From: an uncultured Collinsella sp.
GTDB lineage: Bacteria; Actinomycetota; Coriobacteriia; Coriobacteriales; Coriobacteriaceae
NCBI GenBank assembly: GCA_900553935.1
Contig: USFK01000026.1
Location: 1-12,719, forward strand
DNA length: 12,719 bases
Reading direction: 5' to 3'
A program made the position numbers and the translations under genes. Numbering within the stretch: the first letter of the stretch is position 1; the number at the start of each line of letters is the position of its first letter. Shown piece after piece: positions 7,535-12,719 of the stretch. The notes below the pieces were generated by a model. The model had not been told where the DNA came from. It saw only the letters and a list, made by a program, of their open reading frames with translations, and ran no database searches.

Positions 7535-7557
7535 GTTATCTGTCCAAGACAGATAAC
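7535..7557 (-). promoter_or_regulatory. Perfect inverted repeat in the kup leader
   Basis: Arms GTTATCTGTC (7535-7544) and GACAGATAAC (7548-7557) pair perfectly with a 3-nt spacer, ending about 10 nt before the kup ribosome site. It has no T-run, so it is unlikely to be a terminator. It could be a dimeric repressor operator or an mRNA hairpin that limits ribosome access to kup. Confidence 0.6.
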
Positions 7558-7619
7558 TTTTATGCCGCCTGTATGCATACAAGAGCAGTTTGGCACATCA
7601 GGTTGTTTTAGACAATAAT

Positions 7620-7633
7620 TCCCCATCTGGGGA
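7620..7633. repeat. Short inverted repeat upstream of kup
   Basis: TCCCCA and TGGGGA, 6-bp arms separated by 2 nt, in the 234-nt gap between the exporter and kup genes. It could be part of the kup control region or the base of a weak hairpin; no function can be assigned. Confidence 0.35.
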
Positions 7634-7665
7634 TTACTCATGTACGCAGGCAGTATTTCAAAGCA

Positions 7666-7718
7666 GGGGCGCATCCGCTGAATGGCGTGCTGCAATGTGA
7701 TAACCGCGGACGCGCCCC
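7666..7718 (-). terminator. GC-rich hairpin downstream of the exporter gene
   Basis: GGGGCGCATCCGC (7666-7678) pairs with GCGGACGCGCCCC (7706-7718), 13 bp with a single mismatch on the plus strand that becomes a G-U pair in minus-strand RNA. The loop is 27 nt. It lies 30 nt past the exporter stop. The trailing T-run is short (TGCTTT), so termination strength is uncertain. Confidence 0.5.
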
Positions 7719-7747
7719 GGCTTCGAGACTGGATGAAGAGGGGGCTT

Positions 7748-8659
7748 TTAGGCGCGTGCTGTCTGGGCGATGCCGGCCTTGGCGCCTGCGCGTCTGTCGG
7801 CGAGTTCGCAAAAGATCGCGCCGCCGATGATAAGTGCGGCGCCCATCAGGCGGACCGGTGTCATGGCTTCGCCCAAAAGGACGGCCGAGAACACGACCGC
7901 CGAAAGCGGCTCGAGGTAGCCGACGACTGCGACGGTCTGTACGGGCAGCTTGGCGACGGCGCTAAAGTAGAGCAGGCAACCGATACCGGTGTTGACGCCG
8001 CCGAGCATAGCGACGGCGCGCCAATCAATACTGGCGGCGACATCGGCGGACAGGAATGAGGGGGCGCCCTGCGTGATGAGTGTGAGGGTCAGCGCGGTCA
8101 CAAAGGCGGCGCTGACCTGGAGCGCGGAGTTTTCGAGGCCCTCGATGTGTGGCGCACCCTTGCTGGCGATGACCATCAGCGCGTAGCAGAAGGCCGAGGC
8201 GATGCCGCAAGCGATACCTGCAATGGGCATATTGCCGCCTAGACCTTGCGCTGCAATGAGAAAAGCACCGCAAGCAACGGCGATAAAGCCGGCGATTTTG
8301 CCGCCGGTCAGTTTTTCGCCAAAGATGAGCGGGGAGAGCGCCATGACAATGATGGGGCCGCAGTAGTACAGCAGCGAGGATACGCCGACGCCGATCGTCT
8401 GGTAGGCGCGGAACAGAAAAATCCAGCTGGCGCCCAGCGCGGCTCCCGAGAGGAGGAGGGCTGCGGCTTCGCGGGGGCGAGATGGCGCCTGCAACGTATG
8501 GCGTTGGGTGATGGTGAGGATGGCGACAAGCGAGAGTGCGCCCAAAAACGTGCGGAGCAGCACGATATCGGAGCTCGGCAGCGCGATGGCAGCGGCGATG
8601 ACGCCGTTGGAGCCAAACAATAGCAATGCTGCTAAGTACGTAATCAGTCCGTTGTTCAT
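7748..8659 (-). CDS. EamA/DMT family transporter, probable small-molecule exporter
   Basis: A 303-residue membrane protein with about ten hydrophobic segments arranged as two EamA repeats (roughly residues 3-135 and 147-285). This is the drug/metabolite transporter layout. Supporting motifs are GASWIFLFRAYQTIGVGVSSLLYYCGP in the first half (~75-101, partly quoted here to show the family's aromatic/Gly pattern) and GYLEPLSAVVFSAVLLGE in the second. These match RhaT/EamA-type exporters of amino acids or other metabolites; no substrate can be read from sequence. The ATG at 8659 has GAGGGG about 10 nt upstream, a rather long gap. It is divergent from a LysR gene 118 nt away, an arrangement in which the regulator commonly controls the transporter. 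Confidence 0.88.
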   Translation of the reverse strand: MNNGLITYLAALLLFGSNGVIAAAIALPSSDIVLLRTFLGALSLVAILTITQRHTLQAPSRPREAAALLLSGAALGASWIFLFRAYQTIGVGVSSLLYYCGPIIVMALSPLIFGEKLTGGKIAGFIAVACGAFLIAAQGLGGNMPIAGIACGIASAFCYALMVIASKGAPHIEGLENSALQVSAAFVTALTLTLITQGAPSFLSADVAASIDWRAVAMLGGVNTGIGCLLYFSAVAKLPVQTVAVVGYLEPLSAVVFSAVLLGEAMTPVRLMGAALIIGGAIFCELADRRAGAKAGIAQTARA

Positions 8660-8726
8660 GCGCTGACATCCCCTCTATATCCGAGCATGTTCACTATGGG
8701 TGAGGTGGCTTTAGAATAAAAGCGAA

Positions 8727-8732
8727 TATAAT
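8727..8732 (+). promoter_or_regulatory. Candidate -10 box (TATAAT) for the LysR gene
   Basis: A perfect TATAAT 45 nt upstream of the LysR start, in the divergent gap. The -35 region is weak, as is usual for regulated promoters. Confidence 0.5.
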
Positions 8733-8741
8733 GCATGGATA

Positions 8742-8760
8742 ACATGACAAAAACTCATGT
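8742..8760. promoter_or_regulatory. Candidate LysR-type operator
   Basis: ACATGA (8742-8747) and TCATGT (8755-8760) form a perfect inverted repeat spaced by 7 nt, and contain the T-N11-A pattern typical of LysR boxes (T8745, A8757). It lies between the TATAAT at 8727 and the ribosome site of the LysR gene, so binding would be expected to repress the regulator itself and possibly affect the divergent exporter gene. Confidence 0.5.
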
Positions 8761-8777
8761 AAAGGTGGAGGGGTGGC

Positions 8778-9635
8778 TTGGAAACGAATATACAAAAAAT
8801 GCAGGTGCTGCTGGAGACGGTGCGCGCCGGAAGCTTTACGCGTGCTGCCGAGCGCCTGAGCTATTCGCAGTCGGGCGTGAGCCGTATGGTGGCCGATCTT
8901 GAGGCCGACTGGGGCTTTAAAGTGCTCGATAGAAGCCGCGAGGGCGTGGTGCTTTCTGCCGATGGGCGGCAAGTTATGCCAGCGGTCGAGGCGTTATGCG
9001 AGGAATTTGTTCGTTTGCAGCGACGGGTGGATGAGATGCGTGGGCTCATGCGCGGCAAAATCTACATCGGTACGTTTTCGAGCGTGGCGACCCACGTACT
9101 GCCGCCGGTGATCGCGCGCTTTCGCGTCGATCACCCGGACGTCGATTATGAGTTGCTGATGGGCGATTACTCAGAGATCGAACAATGGGTGGCAGAGGGC
9201 CGCTGCGATCTGGGCTTTATCCCGCGTGAGCCACGCGGCGCCGGCATGGCATCGCGGCCGTTGGTGCAAGACGAGCTGATGGCCGTGGCGCCAGCGGACT
9301 CCTCGCTTGCCACCGCGGAGGTCGTTTCCCTTGCCGATTTGGCCACCGAGCAGTTTATTCTGCTGGAACGCGGCACCGATGACGAGATTACGCCGCTGTT
9401 TCGTCGGGCGGGACTGACAGTGCGCTCAAAACTGTCGACCTGGGATGACTATGCGATTATGGCCATGGTCGAGGACGGCCTGGGCGTGAGCATTCTTCCC
9501 GCGCTCATCTTGCGCCGCTGTCAGTTCGATGTTGCCGTGCGTCCGCTCGAGGGGCATCCCCGTCGGCAAATCAATGCGATATATCGCACGACTGATGTTT
9601 CGCTTGCCGCCGCCCGATTCCTTGAATACCTCTAA
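8778..9635 (+). CDS. LysR-type transcriptional regulator
   Basis: A 285-residue DNA-binding regulator. Residues ~4-60 form the winged helix-turn-helix (LETVRAGSFTRAAERLSYSQ then SGVSRMVADLEADWGFKVLDR), the classic LysR N-terminus. Residues ~90-285 are a periplasmic-binding-protein-like effector domain (starting GKIYIGTFSSVATHVLPPVI). The start is TTG at 8778, supported by GGAGGGG (8767-8773) with a 4-nt gap and by the right distance to the HTH; the next ATG (residue 8) would cut into helix 1. It is divergent from the EamA exporter and has a LysR-box-like repeat in between, so I infer it controls the exporter. The effector is unknown. Slightly short for the family (usually ~290-310). Confidence 0.9.
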   Translation: METNIQKMQVLLETVRAGSFTRAAERLSYSQSGVSRMVADLEADWGFKVLDRSREGVVLSADGRQVMPAVEALCEEFVRLQRRVDEMRGLMRGKIYIGTFSSVATHVLPPVIARFRVDHPDVDYELLMGDYSEIEQWVAEGRCDLGFIPREPRGAGMASRPLVQDELMAVAPADSSLATAEVVSLADLATEQFILLERGTDDEITPLFRRAGLTVRSKLSTWDDYAIMAMVEDGLGVSILPALILRRCQFDVAVRPLEGHPRRQINAIYRTTDVSLAAARFLEYL

Positions 9636-9694
9636 ACGCGTACACGCCTTTGTCCGCCTTGGGCAAATCTTGGAGTTCGGTACCTTTTCTTATG

Positions 9695-9776
9695 AAATTG
9701 AACTTTCGAATGAGGTGTCGCGCTATACTGCTGCCTAAATTGAACCTTGGTTCAATTCGTGTTCTATAAATTGAAC
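9695..9776. promoter_or_regulatory. Array of TTGAAC half-sites before the Xre-AlaA gene
   Basis: AAATTGAAC occurs at 9695-9703, 9737-9745 and 9768-9776. The middle copy is part of a near-perfect palindrome at 9738-9757 (AATTGAACC, TT, GGTTCAATT). The right arm of that palindrome (9750-9757) can also pair with the third copy (9769-9776). Candidate -10 boxes, TATACT (9724-9729) and TATAAA (9765-9770), lie among the sites. This layout suits a multi-site operator for autoregulation by the helix-turn-helix protein encoded just downstream. Confidence 0.65.
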
Positions 9777-9797
9777 TTTGCCAGCAAGGAGGTTCCT

Positions 9798-10087
9798 GTG
9801 GCCCAAGAGACGTTTAGCGATCGCCTGCGACAGGCTATGTCCGATCGCGACGTTCGACAGTCGGACGTGATTCGTGCATCGGAGAACTCGGCAAGAGTCA
9901 GATGAGCCAATATGTGAGCGGCAAGACGATCCCGCGGCGCGATGTGGCAGAGCTGCTCGCCCGCATTTTGGAGGTCGATGTTACCTGGTTACTCGCCGGT
10001 GACGCCGATCAAAGCGAGGCATCATCGCCCCGCAACGTTTCCAGGCCCGAACCCCATCCCTCAGCTCAAATTCCAAGGAGCACCACC
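9798..10087 (+). pseudogene. Xre-family HTH domain interrupted by a frameshift
   Basis: Starts at GTG 9798 with AAGGAGG (9786-9792) 5 nt upstream, an excellent initiation site. The first frame reads FSDRLRQAMSDRDVRQSDVIRAS, the opening helices of a Cro/C1-type HTH, then degenerates and stops at TGA 9903-9905 after 35 codons. The rest of the same domain, GELGKSQMSQYVSGKTIPRR then DVAELLARILEVDVTWLLAGD, continues in the -1 frame, which stays open into the aminotransferase. The break is near 9877-9886; loss of one G (GAGGAA to GAGAA) would explain it, though a larger non-multiple-of-3 deletion is possible. The stop overlaps ATG 9902 as ATGA, so re-initiation could give a product missing helices 1-2. 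As it stands, a complete HTH cannot be made without frameshifting. A sequencing error is a real alternative. Confidence 0.75.
10075..10080 (+). promoter_or_regulatory. Internal ribosome binding site for stand-alone AlaA
   Basis: AAGGAG lies 7 nt before ATG 10088, inside the open frame that links the HTH to the aminotransferase. It allows the aminotransferase to be made alone whatever happens in the HTH frame. Confidence 0.7.
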
Positions 10088-11305
10088 ATGCGCACTTTTT
10101 CTAAATCCACCAAGCTCGATAACGTCCTGTATGACGTGCGCGGTCCTGTCGTCGACGAGGCCGCCCGTATGGAGGACGAGGGCGAGCGTATTCTCAAGCT
10201 CAACATTGGCAACCCCGCCCCCTTTGGTTTCCGCACGCCCGATGAGGTCATTAAGGACATGCGCCAGCAGCTGCCCGACTGCGAAGGTTATTCCAACTCG
10301 CGCGGCCTGTTCTCCGCGCGCAAGGCGATCATGCAGTACTCGCAGATCAAGGGCCTGCCCAATGTTCAGATGGAGCACATCTACACGGGCAACGGCGTGT
10401 CCGAACTCATTCAGCTTTCGATGAACGCGCTGCTCGACAACGGCGACGAGATTCTGATCCCCAGCCCCGACTATCCGCTCTGGACGGCGTGCGCAACCCT
10501 TGCCGGTGGTCATCCCGTGCACTATCTGTGCGATGAGCAGGCGGATTGGTATCCCGACCTGGAGGATATGGAGTCCAAGATCACGAGCGCGACCAAGGCC
10601 CTCGTCATCATCAACCCCAACAACCCCACGGGCTCTGTCTATCCGCGCGAGGTGCTCGAGGGCATTGTTGAGATCGCGCGCAGGCACCAGCTTATGATTT
10701 TTGCCGACGAGATCTACGACCGCCTGTGCATGGACGGCTATGAGCACGTCTCCATTGCCTCGCTCGCCCCCGACCTGCCCTGCATTACGTTTAGCGGCCT
10801 GTCCAAGTCGCATATGATCGCGGGCTATCGTATTGGCTGGATGGTGCTTTCGGGCAACCAGCGCTGCATGAGCGACTTCATTATGGGCATCAACATGCTC
10901 TCTAACATGCGCCTGTGCTCCAACGTGCCGGCCCAGTCGATCGTCCAGACGGCGCTCGGCGGCCATCAGTCGGTCAACGACTACATCCGTCCCGGCGGTC
11001 GGGTCTACGAGCAGCGCAACTTTGTGTATGAGGCGCTCAGCAAGATCGACGGCATCTCGGTGGTCAAGCCGCGCGCGGCGTTCTATATCTTCCCCAAGAT
11101 GGATGTGAAGAAGTTCAACATCACCGATGACGAGCAGTTTGCCCTCGACCTGCTACACGAGAAGAAGATTCTGATCACGCGCGGCGGCGGCTTTAACTGG
11201 GCCGAGCCCGATCACTTCCGCATCGTGTACCTGCCGCGCATGGAAGTACTCAAAGAGTCGCTCGAGGACCTCGCCGACTTCTTCGATCATTACCGTCAGA
11301 GCTAA
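10088..11305 (+). CDS. alaA: AlaA-type alanine/glutamate aminotransferase
   Basis: A 405-residue PLP-dependent class I/II aminotransferase, the same length as E. coli AlaA, expected to interconvert pyruvate + glutamate with alanine + 2-oxoglutarate in the cytoplasm. Family landmarks in order: KLNIGNPAPFGF (~38-48), SRGLFSARKAI (~71-81), GNGVSELI (101-108), SPDYPLWTA (~126-134), NPNNPTG (176-182), FADEIYD (205-211) with Asp207 and Tyr210, GLSKSHMIAGYR with the PLP lysine Lys240, and DHFRIVYLPR with the substrate-carboxylate arginine at ~378. ATG 10088 has its own AAGGAG. The frame is also open upstream to ATG 9902 and beyond, running through Xre HTH sequence, so an intact relative would be an HTH-aminotransferase fusion. 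Here only the enzyme part is intact. Confidence 0.92.
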   Translation: MRTFSKSTKLDNVLYDVRGPVVDEAARMEDEGERILKLNIGNPAPFGFRTPDEVIKDMRQQLPDCEGYSNSRGLFSARKAIMQYSQIKGLPNVQMEHIYTGNGVSELIQLSMNALLDNGDEILIPSPDYPLWTACATLAGGHPVHYLCDEQADWYPDLEDMESKITSATKALVIINPNNPTGSVYPREVLEGIVEIARRHQLMIFADEIYDRLCMDGYEHVSIASLAPDLPCITFSGLSKSHMIAGYRIGWMVLSGNQRCMSDFIMGINMLSNMRLCSNVPAQSIVQTALGGHQSVNDYIRPGGRVYEQRNFVYEALSKIDGISVVKPRAAFYIFPKMDVKKFNITDDEQFALDLLHEKKILITRGGGFNWAEPDHFRIVYLPRMEVLKESLEDLADFFDHYRQS

Positions 11306-11310
11306 TTGGT

Positions 11311-11334
11311 TCCGCCGTTCTACCGAACGGCGGA
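11311..11334 (+). terminator. Hairpin downstream of alaA
   Basis: TCCGCCGTTC (11311-11320) pairs perfectly with GAACGGCGGA (11325-11334) over a 4-nt loop, 5 nt after the alaA stop. There is no strong T-run afterwards on the plus strand (CCGCTTGACG). It lies between convergent genes and probably marks the 3' end of the alaA transcript. Confidence 0.6.
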
Positions 11335-11398
11335 CCGCTTGACGCAAATGCGGCTCGCTCGCTGTCGTGTGCTCAACCTGCATCGTTACCCTGGCTGT

Positions 11399-11794
11399 CT
11401 AAATAACGATTCCGCAGCAATGATCGATTTCGTGCTGGATGATCTCGGCGGTGTAGCCCGAGAAGTTTTTGATGCGGTGGACGAAGTTTTCGTCCAAATA
11501 CTCAACCTTAATGCGGCGATAGCGGGTACAGGGATGCTCGCCGATCAGCGAGAGGCATCCTTCGCTCGTCTGATAGGCATTGACCTGCTCAAGTATTTGA
11601 GGGTTGTACATCAACAGCGCCCTGTTGCCATCTTTTACGCAGATGATGCGTTTGCGCACGCCGATCATGTTGGCGGCGAGGCCCACGCACTCGTGCTCAT
11701 GCTCGTGGAGCGTATCCAAGAGGTCTTGCCCGATCACGGCGTCGTCGGGTCCCGCGTCTTCGGAAGGCAGGCGCAAAAAGAACTCGGATTTCAT
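11399..11794 (-). CDS. def: Peptide deformylase, short type
   Basis: Removes the formyl group from nascent N-terminal Met, if active. From ATG 11794 it is 131 residues; extended to the codon at 11809 it is 136. Numbering from 11809, motif II EGCLS (83-87) and motif III QHEIDH (125-130) are canonical, giving Cys85, His126, Glu127 and His130 for metal binding and catalysis. Motif I is VGLAANM (42-48): the Gln that normally ends it and contacts substrate is Met48. From general knowledge, short deformylases with AANM occur in other Gram-positive gut bacteria; I could not check. No ribosome site precedes ATG 11794, but AAGGAG sits 6 nt before an in-frame ATA at 11809, and the first residues then align with the other deformylase-like protein (MIKEL against xIKPI). 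Convergent with alaA. Confidence 0.85.
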   Translation of the reverse strand: MKSEFFLRLPSEDAGPDDAVIGQDLLDTLHEHEHECVGLAANMIGVRKRIICVKDGNRALLMYNPQILEQVNAYQTSEGCLSLIGEHPCTRYRRIKVEYLDENFVHRIKNFSGYTAEIIQHEIDHCCGIVI

Positions 11795-11815
11795 GATGGG
11801 CTTAATTATGGCGGG

Positions 11816-11821
11816 CTCCTT
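11816..11821 (-). promoter_or_regulatory. Ribosome binding site placed for a non-ATG start of the deformylase
   Basis: AAGGAG on the minus strand, 6 nt before ATA 11809-11807 and 9 nt before ATT 11806-11804, but 21 nt before the first ATG at 11794. The spacing argues that translation starts, or once started, at the ATA position. Confidence 0.55.
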
Positions 11822-11854
11822 AAGGTGGACACGTTTGGTTCAGGTCATGATACC

Positions 11855-11911
11855 GCGACATGTCGCATTAATGTGTGCACATAGATTCTGCAGCTAGATT
11901 GTCGGGCGACA
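11855..11911. promoter_or_regulatory. Paired CGACA/TGTCG inverted repeats in the divergent gap
   Basis: GCGACATGTCGC (11855-11866) is a perfect 12-bp palindrome. TGTCG-GG-CGACA (11900-11911) uses the same 5-bp half-sites in the opposite arrangement, 33 nt away. Between them is ATGTG-TG-CACAT (11871-11882). All lie between the divergent deformylase and MarR-like genes, the natural place for an operator. Confidence 0.4.
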
Positions 11912-11955
11912 CCATAAACTAATGGACGTTTTGCCGAGAGGCATGAATGTTTAAA

Positions 11956-12001
11956 GCGCAAAGAGTGCGCGACGGGCCCCGCGAATGGGGCGATGATGCC
12001 C
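11956..12001 (+). other. Leader with short competing hairpins before the MarR-like gene
   Basis: GCGCA/TGCGC (11956-11970) and GCCCC/GGGGC (11976-11991) can form short hairpins. The GGGC at 11988-11991 can instead pair with GCCC at 11998-12001. The stems are only 4-5 bp, so an attenuator is only a possibility; nothing else is recognisable in this leader. Confidence 0.25.
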
Positions 12002-12023
12002 GAGAGGGCCAAGAAGGAGTCTC

Positions 12024-12686
12024 ATGTCCGAGAACGAAGAGATCATGAACGAGACCGAGAACGAGACCATGGCTGCCGAGGTCGAGGCAGTCGAGACCGT
12101 GGAGACCGAAGCTGCCGAGGTTGAGGCTGCTGACGAGGTTTCCGCCGAGGAGGAGGCCGAGGTTGTCGAGGCCACCGTTGATTACGATGACGAAGAGCTG
12201 ATGGACAAGATGCAGAAGGCCGCCCGCCTGCTGCGTAGCCGTCGCTTTGCTATTTCCAAGGAGGAGGAGGCCAAGGCCGAGCGCATGGCGAACATCGAGC
12301 GCGCCATCAAGCTTCTTGACCTCAAGCCCAAGATGGAGCAGAAAGAAATGTCCGATCTGCTGGGCATGCGCCTTCGTGAGCTCGATGGCCTGATGGCCGA
12401 GGCCGAGGCTGCCGATCTGGTCGGCCGCATCGACGACGCCGAGGGCGATATGCGCAAGATCGTCGTCTTTGCTGCCGAGGATGCTGCCGAGGGCCTGGTC
12501 GAGCTTGCCAATAAGAAGGAGAAGCTCCTGCCCGAGCTTTCTTACGAGGAGGCCACCGAGCTGATGGCCGCCCTCGATAAGGTTATCGCTCCGCTTGTCG
12601 CCATGGGCCTGGACGAGGACCGTGGTCCTCGCGGCGGCCGTGACGATCGCGGCGGCCGTGGCGGCGACCGTGGCGGATGTCTATAA
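12024..12686 (+). CDS. MarR-like winged-helix protein with acidic N-terminus and RGG tail
   Basis: A 220-residue protein in three parts. Residues 1-60 are very acidic (Glu/Ala/Val repeats), probably disordered. Residues ~60-195 resemble a MarR-type winged helix: QKEMSDLLGMRLRELDGLMA (106-125) as helix-turn-helix, ADLVGRIDDAEGDMRKIVVF (130-149) as the wing with the typical D-x-E-x-D-x-R pattern, then helices that could form the dimer interface. Residues 199-218 are Arg-Gly rich (GPRGGRDDRGG, GRGGDRGG), ending in Cys-Leu. RGG tails often bind RNA or DNA nonspecifically. Start: ATG 12024 with AAGGAG (12014-12019) 4 nt upstream. Target and ligand are unknown. The tail ends abruptly just after the repeats, so a shortened C-terminus is possible. 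It is divergent from the deformylase. Confidence 0.75.
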   Translation: MSENEEIMNETENETMAAEVEAVETVETEAAEVEAADEVSAEEEAEVVEATVDYDDEELMDKMQKAARLLRSRRFAISKEEEAKAERMANIERAIKLLDLKPKMEQKEMSDLLGMRLRELDGLMAEAEAADLVGRIDDAEGDMRKIVVFAAEDAAEGLVELANKKEKLLPELSYEEATELMAALDKVIAPLVAMGLDEDRGPRGGRDDRGGRGGDRGGCL

Positions 12687-12703
12687 ATTATAGTGATTCC
12701 GAA

Positions 12704-12709
12704 TTGACA
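12704..12709 (+). promoter_or_regulatory. Possible -35 box at the window edge
   Basis: A consensus TTGACA 10 nt from the end of the window; the matching -10 would lie outside. It may belong to a gene beyond the edge. Confidence 0.3.
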
Positions 12710-12719
12710 GGAAAAGTAA

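Noticed and set aside
7558..7747. c-di-AMP (ydaO-type) riboswitch upstream of kup
   Set aside because: The conserved core elements are not visible; only simple inverted repeats are present.
9649..9667. Terminator after the LysR gene (TTTGTCC/GGGCAAA)
   Set aside because: The stem is only 7 bp with one G-U pair and no T-run follows; too weak to call.
9870..9890. Programmed -1 frameshift signal in the HTH
   Set aside because: No slippery X-XXY-YYZ heptamer or obvious downstream pseudoknot; simple deletion or sequencing error explains it better.
10061..10966. A 301-codon minus-strand frame opposite alaA
   Set aside because: His/Ala/Val-rich antisense shadow of a clearly conserved aminotransferase.

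Overview
The window looks like chromosome from a gut actinobacterium of the Coriobacteriia, most likely Collinsella. This is inferred from high GC, strong AGGAGG-type ribosome sites, GTG/TTG starts, a bile-salt-hydrolase-type enzyme, an LAxTG-anchored surface protein and the overall gene mix; no rRNA marker is present to prove it. I see no tRNA, rRNA, CRISPR array, transposase or phage gene.

Layout, left to right. (1) 1-2224: a secreted, wall-anchored beta-helix protein on the minus strand. It is bracketed by two ~112 bp direct repeats, each carrying the last 14 codons of the neighbouring permease gene plus its terminator. (2) 2179-3492: an NCS2 purine permease (minus). (3) 3686-4105: a small peptide-deformylase-like protein (plus) whose catalytic Glu is Met. 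(4) 4237-5202: a choloylglycine/bile salt hydrolase family enzyme (plus). (5) 5282-7513: a Kup potassium transporter (minus), with a perfect 10-bp hairpin just upstream of its start. (6) 7748-8659: a DMT/EamA exporter (minus), divergent from a LysR regulator at 8778-9635 (plus). (7) 9798-11305: an Xre-type helix-turn-helix frame that is broken by a frameshift and then runs without a stop into a full-length AlaA-type aminotransferase. It lies behind an array of TTGAAC half-sites. (8) 11399-11794: a second peptide deformylase (minus) with an apparent AUA/AUU start context. (9) 12024-12686: a MarR-like winged-helix protein (plus) with an acidic N-terminus and an RGG tail.

Neighbouring genes mostly have their own signals; I see no long operon. 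The themes are transport (purine, K+, small-molecule export), host interaction (bile salt hydrolase, surface protein), amino-acid metabolism coupled to a DNA-binding domain, and two peptide-deformylase-like proteins with different active-site changes. The most unusual items are the Xre-AlaA fusion with its operator array and frame break, the permease-tail repeat around the surface-protein gene, and the two atypical deformylases.
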